A stretch of 64,000 nucleotides of DNA from Thalassotalea_F euphylliae (GCF_042682785.1 NZ_JBHUIB010000003.1:682001-746000); one strand, 5' to 3'; shown: positions 18,072-27,348, counted from the first letter of the stretch. Notes: generated by a model from the letters alone, not told the origin. Program-made: numbers and translations.

Positions 18072-20333
18072 ATGAAACTGTTAAAACAGTCTTCAATTGC
18101 ACTTTGCGTGCAAGCCGCTCTATTTTCTTCTGCAGCTGTAACTACTGTTGCACACGCAGAAGAAGCCGACAAACCAACTCAATTAGAAGTTATCGAAGTT
18201 ACTGCACGTAAGCGTGTAGAGAACGCTCAAGAAGTTCCTGTTGCTGTTTCTGCTCTACAAGGCGAAAACCTAGACGCTATCAGCGATGCTGCAATGGATA
18301 TTCGTTTCTTAAACGCTAAAATTCCAAGCCTTTCAGTTGAATCATCATTTGGTCGTACTTTCCCGCGCTTTTATATGCGTGGTTTAGGTAACTCAGATTT
18401 CGATTTAAATGCCTCTCAACCAGTATCGTTAGTTGTTGACGAAGTGGTACAAGAAAACCCAATTTTAAAAGGTTTCCCTGTATTCGATGTTGAGCGTGTT
18501 GAAGCGCTTCGTGGGCCACAGGGTACGCTATTCGGTCGTAACACACCTGCCGGTCTTATTAAGTTCGATTCTGTAAAACCGTCTCAAGACTTTGATGGTT
18601 TTGTTTCTCTATCATACGGTAGTAAAGAAACGTCTGATTTACGAGCAGCAGTAGGTGGCGGTTTAACTGACAAGCTATCTGCTCGTGTTTCAGTATTGCA
18701 CCAAGATCGTGATGATTACATTGACAACCGTGCGCCAGGTTTTGAAGCTGATGACGTAACAGGTGGTTATACAGATAAAGCTGCGCGTATTCAGTTCTTG
18801 TATGAAGGCGATGATTTCAACGCTTTATTCAACTACCACATGCGTGACTTAGACGGTAAGCCAATCGTATTCTACGCAAACGCATTTAAGCCAGGCTCTA
18901 ACAACTTAGTGAGTGGCTTCGAGCGCGACACTGCGTTTTTAGACTCGGCAGAGCGTTTAACACAAGACGTTGAGACTGAAGGTGCAAGCTTAAAATTAGA
19001 GTTTGATTACGGTGAATACACAGTTACGTCAATTACTGGTTGGGAAAGTGCTGAAATTTTCTCGCGTGGTGACGTAGATGGTGGTTACGGTGTTAACTTC
19101 ATTGGCTTCCAAGGCCCTGGTGAAATTACTATCAGCTCAGAAACAGCTGACGCTATTCCTGATCATGATCAGATCACTCAAGAGCTTCGCTTAACAAGTA
19201 ACTTCGATGGCAACTTCAACTACCAAGTAGGTGTTTTCTACTTTGACGAAGACTTAGAAATTGAAAGTTATTCATACGATGCATTGTTCACTGGCGGTGC
19301 TCAAAATGGTTTCGTTGTTCAAAAACAAGAAACTACTGCATGGGCGGTGTTCGGTTCATTCGACTACGATATCAGTGATGAAACTCAAGTAACGTTAGGT
19401 CTTCGTTACTCTGATGATGAAAAAGATTTTTCAGCTGAACGTTTCCAAGGTCCTTTAGCGGGCTGTTGTGGTCAACCTGACACAGCGTACGGTGAAGCCA
19501 ACCCAGAAGATACACACGTAAGCTGGGACTTAAGCATAGTTAACAAAGTCACTGACGACGTAAATGTATACGCTCGCGTAGCGGATAGCTTCCGTGCACC
19601 AAGTATTCAAGGTCGTTCATTATTTGCGTTTGACGACGGTATTTCTGTAGCAGATTCTGAAACTATTCTTTCTTTCGAGACCGGTTTCAAAGCTGACGTT
19701 ATGGATGGTTTAGGCCGTGTTAATGCGTCTGTATTCTACTTTACAATGGATGACCAACAGCTAACTTCTGTAGGTGGCGATAGCAACACAGCACGTCTTC
19801 TAAATGCAGACGAGACGACGGGTTACGGTGTAGAAGTTGATTCTGAGTGGGTTGTAACTGACAACTTAATCATGACAGCAAGCATCAGCTACAACAATAC
19901 AGAATTAGATACTGATAACACTGTACCAGTATGTGCACTATGTACCGTAACTGATGAAGTGGTAGACGGCCGTGCAGTTATTGATGGTAACAGCCTTCCA
20001 CATGCTCCAGAGTGGATCTCTGTAATTACCGCGCGTTACTCGAAAGAAATTGGTGAAGGTGAGTTATACGTTTACACAGATTGGTCATACCGTAGCGAAA
20101 TTAACTACTTCCTATATGAAGCGAAAGAGTTTGAAGGTAAAGACCTATTAGAAGGTGGTTTACGTGTAGGTTACCAGTGGTATGCTGGTGACAACGAATA
20201 CGACTTCGCTGTATTTGCTCGTAACATTACTGATGAACAGCAAGCAATTGGTGCTGTTGATTTTAGTAACAACACTGCAATTGTTAACGAAGAACGTTTC
20301 GTTGGTGCAGAATTTAAAGTGTCTTTCTTCTAA
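18072..20333 (+). CDS. TonB-dependent outer-membrane receptor, nucleoside locus
   Basis: A 753-residue receptor with a signal peptide (about 1-29, ending AHA), a TonB box region LEVIEVTARKR (38-48), a plug domain with DVERVEALRGPQGTLFGRNTPAGLI and a beta-barrel ending in Phe-Phe. It lacks the N-terminal beta-sandwich of the receptor at 7423. Two unusual Cys pairs sit in predicted extracellular loops (GCCGQP and VCALC). Codon use is strongly biased, as for a highly expressed gene. Position between deoB and deoD suggests uptake of nucleosides or related compounds; this is guilt by association only. Confidence 0.88.
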   Translation: MKLLKQSSIALCVQAALFSSAAVTTVAHAEEADKPTQLEVIEVTARKRVENAQEVPVAVSALQGENLDAISDAAMDIRFLNAKIPSLSVESSFGRTFPRFYMRGLGNSDFDLNASQPVSLVVDEVVQENPILKGFPVFDVERVEALRGPQGTLFGRNTPAGLIKFDSVKPSQDFDGFVSLSYGSKETSDLRAAVGGGLTDKLSARVSVLHQDRDDYIDNRAPGFEADDVTGGYTDKAARIQFLYEGDDFNALFNYHMRDLDGKPIVFYANAFKPGSNNLVSGFERDTAFLDSAERLTQDVETEGASLKLEFDYGEYTVTSITGWESAEIFSRGDVDGGYGVNFIGFQGPGEITISSETADAIPDHDQITQELRLTSNFDGNFNYQVGVFYFDEDLEIESYSYDALFTGGAQNGFVVQKQETTAWAVFGSFDYDISDETQVTLGLRYSDDEKDFSAERFQGPLAGCCGQPDTAYGEANPEDTHVSWDLSIVNKVTDDVNVYARVADSFRAPSIQGRSLFAFDDGISVADSETILSFETGFKADVMDGLGRVNASVFYFTMDDQQLTSVGGDSNTARLLNADETTGYGVEVDSEWVVTDNLIMTASISYNNTELDTDNTVPVCALCTVTDEVVDGRAVIDGNSLPHAPEWISVITARYSKEIGEGELYVYTDWSYRSEINYFLYEAKEFEGKDLLEGGLRVGYQWYAGDNEYDFAVFARNITDEQQAIGAVDFSNNTAIVNEERFVGAEFKVSFF

Positions 20334-20351
20334 GCACTTTACGTTACGTAT

Positions 20352-20382
20352 AAAAAAGCCGAACGTTATGTTCGGCTTTTTT
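20352..20382. terminator. bidirectional terminator between receptor gene and deoD
   Basis: AAAAAAGCCGAAC / GTTCGGCTTTTTT, a 13-base perfect stem with a five-base loop, between convergent genes. Confidence 0.93.
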
Positions 20383-20408
20383 GTTTTTGCATGTCGATGC
20401 TTTAATTT

Positions 20409-21113
20409 CTATAGAACACTTTCTAGTGTTAATTCCATCATGTCTTTAAACGTATTTTCACGCTCATCAGCAGTGGTTTGCTCACCTGTTTTAATGTGAT
20501 CACTCACGGTAAAAACAGCTAGCGCTTTTTTGCCGTACTCAGCTGCTACACCGTAAAGGCCAGCAGCTTCCATCTCAACAGCCAGAATGCCGTGATTTTC
20601 CATCGTTTTAAACATTTCAGGCTGCGGTGTGTAAAACAGATCTGCGGTAAATACATTACCAACATGCACTTTTTTACCAATGCGGTCTGCAGTATTAACA
20701 ACGCTTTGTAGCAAACCAAAGTCTGCACAGGCGGCAAAATCACAGTTGTTGAAGCGCTGACGGTTTACGTTTGAATCTGTGCTAGCTGCCATTCCAACAA
20801 TCACGTCACGTACTTTGATGTCATCGCGAACTGCACCACATGAACCTATTCGAATAATATTTTCTACGCCGTAATCTTTGTATAGTTCTGTCGCATAGAT
20901 TGAAATAGATGGGATACCCATACCTGAACCCATTACAGAGACACGTTTGCCTTTGTATGTGCCAGTATAACCAAACATATTTCGCACGCGCGTCACGCAT
21001 TTTGCATCTTCTAAAAAGTTATCTGCAATAAATTTGGCACGAAGCGGATCGCCCGGCATTAATACCGTTTCTGCAAAATCGCCCGCTGCTGCTTCAATAT
21101 GAGGTGTTGCCAT
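20409..21113 (-). CDS. deoD: purine-nucleoside phosphorylase, DeoD type
   Basis: A 234-residue hexameric-type phosphorylase cleaving purine (deoxy)nucleosides with phosphate. MPGDPLRAKFIA binds phosphate, GSCGAVR (90-96) and VEMEAAGLYG (179-188, ribose contacts) are intact, and the catalytic Asp is in FTVSDH (Asp205). It is the third gene after add and xapX, with about 100 bases of non-coding DNA in front, so it may also have its own promoter. It releases hypoxanthine or adenine and pentose 1-phosphate for DeoB. Confidence 0.95.
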   Translation of the reverse strand: MATPHIEAAAGDFAETVLMPGDPLRAKFIADNFLEDAKCVTRVRNMFGYTGTYKGKRVSVMGSGMGIPSISIYATELYKDYGVENIIRIGSCGAVRDDIKVRDVIVGMAASTDSNVNRQRFNNCDFAACADFGLLQSVVNTADRIGKKVHVGNVFTADLFYTPQPEMFKTMENHGILAVEMEAAGLYGVAAEYGKKALAVFTVSDHIKTGEQTTADERENTFKDMMELTLESVL

Positions 21114-21215
21114 AATAAAACCTTTTCAATGTTAGGTTTCAGTAAGTTTCAAGCCAGATTACTCTGCTATCAAGGGTTTTTTACTGAAGGTTGATAGTAA
21201 ATGTGTGTAATTTTA

Positions 21216-21386
21216 TTAACTAAAAAAACGTTCGACTAGCCAAGTGTAGCCTAAACCGCCAAGATAAATACCTACAATACCTGCGATACCTGAAATGACA
21301 GGTGGCGCTGGTAATGGCAGCTTAAATAATGAGAAAACAATTCCCACTACGGCTCCAGTAGCTAGTGATAAAAGCACTTCTGCCAT
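21216..21386 (-). CDS. XapX-domain small membrane protein
   Basis: A 56-residue protein not found by usual length cut-offs. It starts MAEVLLSLATGAVVG, continues with a second hydrophobic stretch after KLPLPAPP (SGIAGIVGIYLGGLGY) and ends WLVERFFS. Two short hydrophobic segments around a Pro-rich LPxPAPP turn are the hallmark of the XapX domain (DUF1427), named after a small protein in the E. coli xanthosine (xap) locus. A clear ribosome site GGGAG lies 7 bases before the ATG, and add ends 18 bases upstream. The function is unknown; its position between adenosine deaminase and purine-nucleoside phosphorylase supports a role linked to purine nucleosides. Confidence 0.85.
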   Translation of the reverse strand: MAEVLLSLATGAVVGIVFSLFKLPLPAPPVISGIAGIVGIYLGGLGYTWLVERFFS

Positions 21387-21404
21387 AATCACTCCCTCAA
21401 TGAG

Positions 21405-22403
21405 TTATATACTATTAAGTAGCGCTTTTTTCTCGCTGCTGGACAAGAAACTCATCTCAATAGCGTTTTGCTGAAGCTTGGTAAATTCGTCTTTACCAAA
21501 ACCAAGCATTGAGTGCGCTAACTCGAATTCCTGTTTAATTTCGGTGTTTTCTACGGCTGGATCGTCAGTGTTTAAACACACAAGGTTGCCATTCGCTAAA
21601 AACGTTTTAATCGGGTGTTGCGATAAATCTGCCACAGTGCCCGTTTGATAATTCGACGTTAAACAAGATTCGAGCCCGATATTATACTTGACCATGTAGT
21701 CAAGTAAATCCTGATCTTGATAACTATTTACGCCATGTCCAATTCTTTCAGCTCCGAGAAGCTTTATTGCCTGCCATACACTATCAGGGCCTTGGGCTTC
21801 CCCTGCGTGGACAGTTATCCGCATGTCGTGATCACGTGCTTTTTTGAATAGGTCAACAAATAGCTCACAAGGGTAATTGGTTTCGTCACCAGCCAAGTCT
21901 AGACCCGTTATATGATGACGGTGAGTTAATATAGCTTCTAGTTCCGTGTTGCAATGTTCAACACCGAATGTTCTGCTCAGAATACCGAGAAGTTTAATTT
22001 TTACCGGATAATCTTTTTGTCCCAGAGTGATTCCATCAATCACAGCGGCGACTACGTCAGCAACTGGAAGGTTATGCGTCATTGCCATGTAAAAAGGTGA
22101 GAAACGTAATTCAGCATAGTGCAATCCAGCTTTGAAAGCGTCTTCAACATTTTCATAAGCAACTCTTTTTACATCATCGAGTGTGGCCAGTACTTTTACA
22201 CCCCAATCAAGTTTTGCTAAAAACGCCAGTAAGTCGGGTTCGCTCTCTTGAATTTGAACATGAGGAAGTAATTCTTCTATGTTGTTGGCTGGCAATTTAA
22301 TACCGTTTTTCTCAGCCAGCGACATGATGGTTGTTGCACGGATGTTGCCATCAAGATGACGGTGTAAATCGAGTAGGGGAAGTGATTGAATTACGTGAGA
22401 CAT
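21405..22403 (-). CDS. add: adenosine deaminase
   Basis: A 332-residue zinc hydrolase converting (deoxy)adenosine to (deoxy)inosine. LHRHLDG near residue 13 gives two zinc His ligands, TVHAGE carries the third His and the catalytic Glu, GHGVNS the conserved His, and NTDDPAV the final Asp ligands. It is the first gene of add-xapX(-deoD) on the minus strand; its product is the substrate of DeoD. I saw no RutR-type box in front of it. Confidence 0.94.
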   Translation of the reverse strand: MSHVIQSLPLLDLHRHLDGNIRATTIMSLAEKNGIKLPANNIEELLPHVQIQESEPDLLAFLAKLDWGVKVLATLDDVKRVAYENVEDAFKAGLHYAELRFSPFYMAMTHNLPVADVVAAVIDGITLGQKDYPVKIKLLGILSRTFGVEHCNTELEAILTHRHHITGLDLAGDETNYPCELFVDLFKKARDHDMRITVHAGEAQGPDSVWQAIKLLGAERIGHGVNSYQDQDLLDYMVKYNIGLESCLTSNYQTGTVADLSQHPIKTFLANGNLVCLNTDDPAVENTEIKQEFELAHSMLGFGKDEFTKLQQNAIEMSFLSSSEKKALLNSI

Positions 22404-22544
22404 TGGTACCTTAATTTTTAGAATATTTGTAAAGTAGCAACCTTTATAGAATAGGGTTTACTGCGTATTTTTAAATTATACCGCGATTTTCGTATTTATG
22501 GTTGGTATTAGCAAAATATCCTGATAGATTAACGGCGGGATTAG

Positions 22545-22570
22545 TAATTTAGGCGTCTAGACGTAAATTA
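22545..22570. promoter_or_regulatory. long palindrome in the aroG promoter region
   Basis: TAATTTA, two bases, the perfect palindrome CGTCTAGACG (22554-22563), then TAAATTA form a nearly symmetric 26-base element ending 45 bases before the aroG start. It does not fit the TyrR box (TGTAAA-N6-TTTACA) or an obvious TrpR operator. An operator is plausible but the binding protein is unknown. Confidence 0.45.
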
Positions 22571-22615
22571 AAACTAAGTAAAATACATTAAGTAGTAAAT
22601 ATAAAGAGAAAACAC

Positions 22616-23671
22616 ATGTTATACCAAACTGACGATGTTCGTATTAATCAAATCAAAGAGTTATTGCCACCAGTCGCGTTAATTGAGCGATTTCCGGCAA
22701 CTGAAAAAGCATCTGAAACCGTGTTTAGCGGCCGAAAGGCTATCTCTAATATTTTTAATGGTAAAGACGACCGCCTGCTCGTTGTTATTGGTCCTTGCTC
22801 TATTCATGATCCAAATGCGGCAATTGACTACGGTAAAAAGTTAGTTGAGCTTAGAGAAAAATATAAAGATAACTTAGAGGTTGTGATGCGGGTCTATTTT
22901 GAAAAACCACGCACAACAGTTGGCTGGAAGGGACTGATAAATGACCCTTATCTAGACAATAGCTTTAAGTTAAATGATGGTTTGCGCATGGGACGCAAAT
23001 TATTGCTTGATCTAAACGACCTGGGTCTTCCGACAGCCGGTGAATTTTTAGATATGATCACGCCACAATACATGGCAGATTTTATGTGTTGGGGGGCCAT
23101 TGGCGCGCGTACAACAGAAAGTCAGGTACACCGTGAACTTGCCTCCGGTTTGTCTTGCCCTGTAGGCTTCAAAAATGGCACTGACGGTACTATCAAAATT
23201 GCGATAGATGCGATTGGTGCAGCCAGTGCATCACATCATTTTCTGTCAGTAACAAAACATGGGCACTCTGCCATTGTTGAGACAAGTGGAAATCCAGACT
23301 GCCATATTATTTTACGCGGCGGTAAAACAACGAATTATGATAGAGAGAGTGTTACAGATGTCACGTCTCAACTGGCATCTGCCAATCTCAATACAAAAAT
23401 CATGATTGACTTTAGTCACGCAAACAGCAAAAAACAGTTCAAAAACCAAATGTTAGTGTGTGAAGATGTTGCCGGTCAAATTTCTTCAGGCAACGATGAT
23501 ATTTTTGGTGTCATGGTTGAAAGTCATTTGGTTGAGGGACGTCAGGACTTGGTTGACGGTAAAGCGTCTACGTATGGACAAAGTATTACTGATGCCTGTA
23601 TTGGTTGGGAAGATACTGAATCTTTACTCGCCACTTTGGATGCTGCTGTCGCAGCGAGAAAAGCAAAGTAG
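22616..23671 (+). CDS. aroG: 3-deoxy-7-phosphoheptulonate synthase (AroG type)
   Basis: A 351-residue class I-alpha DAHP synthase, the first step of aromatic amino-acid synthesis, condensing PEP and erythrose 4-phosphate. The sequence runs nearly parallel to E. coli AroG: LLVVIGPCSIHDP, MRVYFEKPRTTVGWKG, GAIGARTTESQ, MIDFSHANS and VMVESHLVEG with metal-binding Cys, His, Glu and Asp. The N-terminal YQTDDVRINQIKELLPP is the region that in the Phe-sensitive enzyme forms the feedback site, so Phe inhibition is likely though not proven. Monocistronic, with its own terminator. Confidence 0.95.
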   Translation: MLYQTDDVRINQIKELLPPVALIERFPATEKASETVFSGRKAISNIFNGKDDRLLVVIGPCSIHDPNAAIDYGKKLVELREKYKDNLEVVMRVYFEKPRTTVGWKGLINDPYLDNSFKLNDGLRMGRKLLLDLNDLGLPTAGEFLDMITPQYMADFMCWGAIGARTTESQVHRELASGLSCPVGFKNGTDGTIKIAIDAIGAASASHHFLSVTKHGHSAIVETSGNPDCHIILRGGKTTNYDRESVTDVTSQLASANLNTKIMIDFSHANSKKQFKNQMLVCEDVAGQISSGNDDIFGVMVESHLVEGRQDLVDGKASTYGQSITDACIGWEDTESLLATLDAAVAARKAK

Positions 23672-23684
23672 CCTGTTATTGGTT

Positions 23685-23715
23685 AAAAAAGAAGCCGCTA
23701 TAAGCGGCTTTTTTT
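23685..23715. terminator. terminator of aroG, also able to serve the convergent regulator gene
   Basis: AAGCCGCT / AGCGGCTT stem with loop ATA, preceded by an A-run and followed by seven T residues. Confidence 0.9.
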
Positions 23716-23718
23716 GTG

Positions 23719-25911
23719 TTATTCGAAAACAGTTTTATGAATGTTGCCTTCTAGGCTCTCTAAATCGCTTACTATTAAGTCCTTTCTATTAACATCGAAG
23801 CTTGAAAAGCCATTGACTACAAACTTTTCCTTTGTATCAACATTAGACAAAGGAATAGAGTATAGATATTCACGCCCTTCTTCGGTTACAACGAAATAAA
23901 GGATATTTGAATCTATCTTTGCGTGATAAAAGCCTTGCGGAAGTGATATTGATGTTGAGATAAATTCATATTGTGTAGAGTCAAACAGTGCTATTTCTTC
24001 GCTAAGTAAGCCAACAAACAATGAATTTGTTTTTTGTTCAATGAAATAGATTTTTTTGGGGTTTTGCTTGTCACCCATCCCATACGCCCATCGTTCGCTT
24101 CGTACTATAGCACCTTGCTTTTGTAGGTTAAGTACCGTTAGCTCAGGATTACCATTTCTAACTAAGGTTAAAGAGATATCTGTTTCACTTAACCAATCAA
24201 TAGCGATGATAGGGTGTTCACTTTTATAAACAGAATACTCTGATTTTAGCTCTGTCAGTATATTTGTTGTTAGCTCTGCAATGGGGACAATGAACACCTC
24301 GTTGTTCAAGGTAAGTAGTAAATATTTATCGCAAGGAGAAACTGCTAGAAGACCAAGCCAATTGGTGTCGGGTAGGTTGGTGACGACACGACTTGCCTTT
24401 GATTTTCTGTTTGCAAAATGAAGCTGCCTTGTACCCGTTCGCTTGGAAATAAAGAAATAGTCTGGACTTTCGTGGAGCATTGCAGGCGCAGTGTCATATA
24501 CGGTTGAATTATCAAAAAATAATGTCTGCTGTGCAGAAGTAATCTGGCGCAAACCAAAATTCTTATTGGTTGTGTGAAATAAAATATTTTTATTATCGGG
24601 TATTCTGATTATTTTAGGTGCAAGTTCATTAGTTGCATTTACGATCGTCTTAGCATTGCTTCCATCAAAGTTACTCATCACTACAGTTTGAGAAGGAGGC
24701 GCACCAAAATAATATATTTGAGAGGAGTTGTGATGCCAAATGGCTTCGTAAACAGGGTAGTCGAATTTGATACCGATAGATACTTGATTCGTTAACAGGT
24801 CAAGTGACAGCAATTGGGTTTTAAAATCACTGTCTGTGCTCATAATTAGTAGTTTCTTGCCATCAGGAGATATATCGATACTGTGGTGTCCCCATCCAGT
24901 TGGCTTATTCTGGGAGACTATGCTGTGACGACCAGTATCGATATTGTATGCGTAGATGTGGTTGGGCCAATAATTCTTTGGTTGTGCGGTGTAATAAATT
25001 TTGTTTTGCTGGTAGTGAAAATCGATATCCTTAACCCGTTTATCGCTGCAATCAAACAGCCTTTCTGGTTCTTCTAACACTTGGTTTTCATCGCCAACCT
25101 GAGATAGCCACCCTTGATAAACGCCACAATTTTCCTGATGGATTATCGCGTAAATTAAGCGCAACTTATTGCTGCTAGGCTCTTTTTTAATGGCGATCAG
25201 GTGTGTCATTTTCGATCGCGCAATGTTTACTTTGCTCAGCAGCCCTGTTGCTATATTTTTTACAAATAAAGATGTAGTAAGCTCTCCATTATCCAATGTG
25301 TTTCTCTTCAGATAATAGAGGTGGGTGTTGTCAGGATGAAATACAGGTGACTCTTCAGTACCCGCATCTCTAGTCAATACAACAGTCTGATTGCTACTTT
25401 GATTACTTTCACCGAAATCGAGTATCAATAGTGAACTGAGAAAACTAATAAAAATGGCTATGGTTATGAATAGGTGTTTTAACGTAGTTGACGTAATTAG
25501 GTTGTGTGTTGAAAGCTTTGCGTCTCTATCAGTGGTTTTGAGTGGCCTATTAGATATCTCATCCGTATTTATTACTTTTTCGTCGATAGAGGGAAATTCA
25601 AAGTCAATGACATTGCAAATAAAACGGTATCCTCTCTTAGGAACAGTTTGAATATAACGAGGCGCCTTTACATCATCACCAAGTAGCTTTCTGAGGTTAC
25701 CAATGGCTTTGTTAATCGCATTATCCGTTACTATTGAGCCCTGCCAAACAGTGTCGAGAATATCTTGTCGAGAGATAGTTTGTTTTGGTGTATTTAGCAA
25801 CAGTATTAAAAGTTCCAAAAGTTTAGGGTCTATATGGATATCTTGTTGACCATCCTTTTCCCATAAACGTTTCTGCTCTTCGTCAACAATAAACTCACCA
25901 ATTTGTTTCAT
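23719..25911 (-). CDS. CadC-like membrane-bound transcriptional regulator
   Basis: A 730-residue one-component regulator. Residues 1-105 form an OmpR/PhoB-type winged helix (AINKAIGNLRKLLGDD, YIQTVPKRGYRF). One transmembrane helix at about 146-165 follows a polar linker. The remaining 560 residues would be periplasmic and contain repeated blade-like segments (for example DISPDGKKLLIMS, WGLLAVSPCDKYLLLTL), as in TolB/WD40-type propellers of CadC-like sensors. It is divergent from a secreted esterase gene across 216 bases, which makes that gene its most likely target. The signal it senses is unknown. Confidence 0.85.
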   Translation of the reverse strand: MKQIGEFIVDEEQKRLWEKDGQQDIHIDPKLLELLILLLNTPKQTISRQDILDTVWQGSIVTDNAINKAIGNLRKLLGDDVKAPRYIQTVPKRGYRFICNVIDFEFPSIDEKVINTDEISNRPLKTTDRDAKLSTHNLITSTTLKHLFITIAIFISFLSSLLILDFGESNQSSNQTVVLTRDAGTEESPVFHPDNTHLYYLKRNTLDNGELTTSLFVKNIATGLLSKVNIARSKMTHLIAIKKEPSSNKLRLIYAIIHQENCGVYQGWLSQVGDENQVLEEPERLFDCSDKRVKDIDFHYQQNKIYYTAQPKNYWPNHIYAYNIDTGRHSIVSQNKPTGWGHHSIDISPDGKKLLIMSTDSDFKTQLLSLDLLTNQVSIGIKFDYPVYEAIWHHNSSQIYYFGAPPSQTVVMSNFDGSNAKTIVNATNELAPKIIRIPDNKNILFHTTNKNFGLRQITSAQQTLFFDNSTVYDTAPAMLHESPDYFFISKRTGTRQLHFANRKSKASRVVTNLPDTNWLGLLAVSPCDKYLLLTLNNEVFIVPIAELTTNILTELKSEYSVYKSEHPIIAIDWLSETDISLTLVRNGNPELTVLNLQKQGAIVRSERWAYGMGDKQNPKKIYFIEQKTNSLFVGLLSEEIALFDSTQYEFISTSISLPQGFYHAKIDSNILYFVVTEEGREYLYSIPLSNVDTKEKFVVNGFSSFDVNRKDLIVSDLESLEGNIHKTVFE

Positions 25912-25994
25912 AAAGTGTTTTCTAGGTTAATTTTTGAGTATATGTCGTATGAGGGTATCACAAGCTAAATTTTAAACAAAAGCAATTGGTTAGG

Positions 25995-26000
25995 TATACT
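25995..26000 (+). promoter_or_regulatory. candidate -10 element for the esterase gene
   Basis: TATACT with a possible -35 TTAAAC at 25972-25977 (17-base spacer) on the plus strand in the regulator/esterase spacer. It is followed by a long pyrimidine-rich leader (about 26028-26075). Weak evidence. Confidence 0.3.
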
Positions 26001-26127
26001 GTTAAAAGCGCCGATATAGCAAAATTCACTTTTTCTTCACCTTTTTATCCCTCTTTTTTCATTACTCTTATCACCATTCAGAAAATGCTTATCAGTATAT
26101 TCATGTGTCAATTAAACAAGGATTAAT

Positions 26128-27288
26128 ATGCTGATTAAAACAACGCTTTTCTTCATAGTCGTGATCGGAACATTTTCATGTCAAATTCAAGCAAAAGTAA
26201 GAGGTTACACAAGTACCGATGGACTTTATTCAAAGATACTGGATGAAAATAGGGAATTACTCATTCATTTACCTAATAGTTACCACCAAGCACCGAAACG
26301 TAAATATCCAGTCATGTACTTGTTAGACGGGCTAAGGAATTTTAACCATGCTGCAGGAACATTAGATTTGTTGAATCAGTCTTTTATAACTGAAGAAATG
26401 ATCATAATAGGCATCAAAAATACGCACCGAACGAGGGATTTTACGCCCACTTATGATGAGAGCTATAACAAGTGGGGAATATCAGGTGGCGCAGACAATT
26501 TTTTGGACTTCTTGGAAAAGGAGTTAATTCCATACATAAATTATCGATATCGAGCCAATGATATAAGAATATTGTCCGGACATTCTCTTGGCGGCTTGCT
26601 CGCTGTTTACTCATTACACACTAGACCGTCGCTATTTCAAGCTCATTTTGCATTTAGTCCGAGCCTATGGTGGCATAATCGTGTTGTTTTGAAAAACGCC
26701 TTACAGTTTTACGCTAACGAGAAAACTGTGAGTAATTTTCTTTACATCAATATGGGGAATGAAGGAGGGCATATGCTAGAAACCTTTCAAGCATATAAAA
26801 CCGTTCTCGATGAGGTATCAACAAAAAATGTAGCGTATCATGCTGATTTAATTGAACATGAAAACCACAATACAACCGCAATGGTAGGGCACAATAGCGC
26901 ATATAGAGCGTTGACGTCTTATTTTAGTTGCCCAGACGACGAACTTTTGAAGGGAATTGAGAAAATAAGTGAATGCTATCAAATTAAGTCAAAGAGATAC
27001 GGCATAACAATTACGCCTTCCTATCGCACAATTCGAGATGCTGCAAATTTGGCATTTAAAAATAAGGAAATGGATAGAGCGGTTTCAATCTACAAAACAC
27101 TCATATCAACTTACCCTGATCACGCTGACGCACATTTCAGGTTTGCTTACGTACTTGAGGAAATAGGCGAACTAGACAAGGCTCTAGATGAAGTTAAAAA
27201 GGCGTTGGCAATAAGTGTTGAAGAAAATGTTGAAAACAATGCATATAAGACATATCGAGACTACTTAATATCTCGTATAAAAGACTAA
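26128..27288 (+). CDS. secreted alpha/beta-hydrolase (esterase D/Fes type) with C-terminal TPR repeats
   Basis: A 386-residue protein with a signal sequence (about 1-22). Residues 30-270 are an esterase of the enterochelin-esterase/esterase D group: YPVMYLLDG, then the nucleophile elbow SGHSLGG (Ser153), SPSLWW and a His-containing EHENHNT. The C-terminal part (about 305-380) has two TPR-like helical pairs (AVSIYKTLISTYPDHADAHFRFAYVLEEIGEL is split over both), so it may bind a partner protein. Function is probably hydrolysis of an ester-linked compound in the periplasm, such as a siderophore or acylated peptide; substrate unknown. It is divergent from the CadC-like regulator. Confidence 0.8.
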   Translation: MLIKTTLFFIVVIGTFSCQIQAKVRGYTSTDGLYSKILDENRELLIHLPNSYHQAPKRKYPVMYLLDGLRNFNHAAGTLDLLNQSFITEEMIIIGIKNTHRTRDFTPTYDESYNKWGISGGADNFLDFLEKELIPYINYRYRANDIRILSGHSLGGLLAVYSLHTRPSLFQAHFAFSPSLWWHNRVVLKNALQFYANEKTVSNFLYINMGNEGGHMLETFQAYKTVLDEVSTKNVAYHADLIEHENHNTTAMVGHNSAYRALTSYFSCPDDELLKGIEKISECYQIKSKRYGITITPSYRTIRDAANLAFKNKEMDRAVSIYKTLISTYPDHADAHFRFAYVLEEIGELDKALDEVKKALAISVEENVENNAYKTYRDYLISRIKD

Positions 27289-27308
27289 TTTTCCATTTTT
27301 CAAGAAAG

Positions 27309-27335
27309 GGCTAGGTTATTCTTAATAACCTAGCC
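27309..27335 (-). terminator. hairpin at the end of the acyl-CoA cluster
   Basis: GGCTAGGTTATT / AATAACCTAGCC is a perfect 12-base stem with a three-base loop. It lies between convergent genes, 13 bases after the haem-protein stop on the minus strand, where a short pyrimidine tract CTTTCTT follows. The U-tract is poor, so termination efficiency is uncertain. Confidence 0.65.
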
Positions 27336-27348
27336 AAAAAGCATTGAC

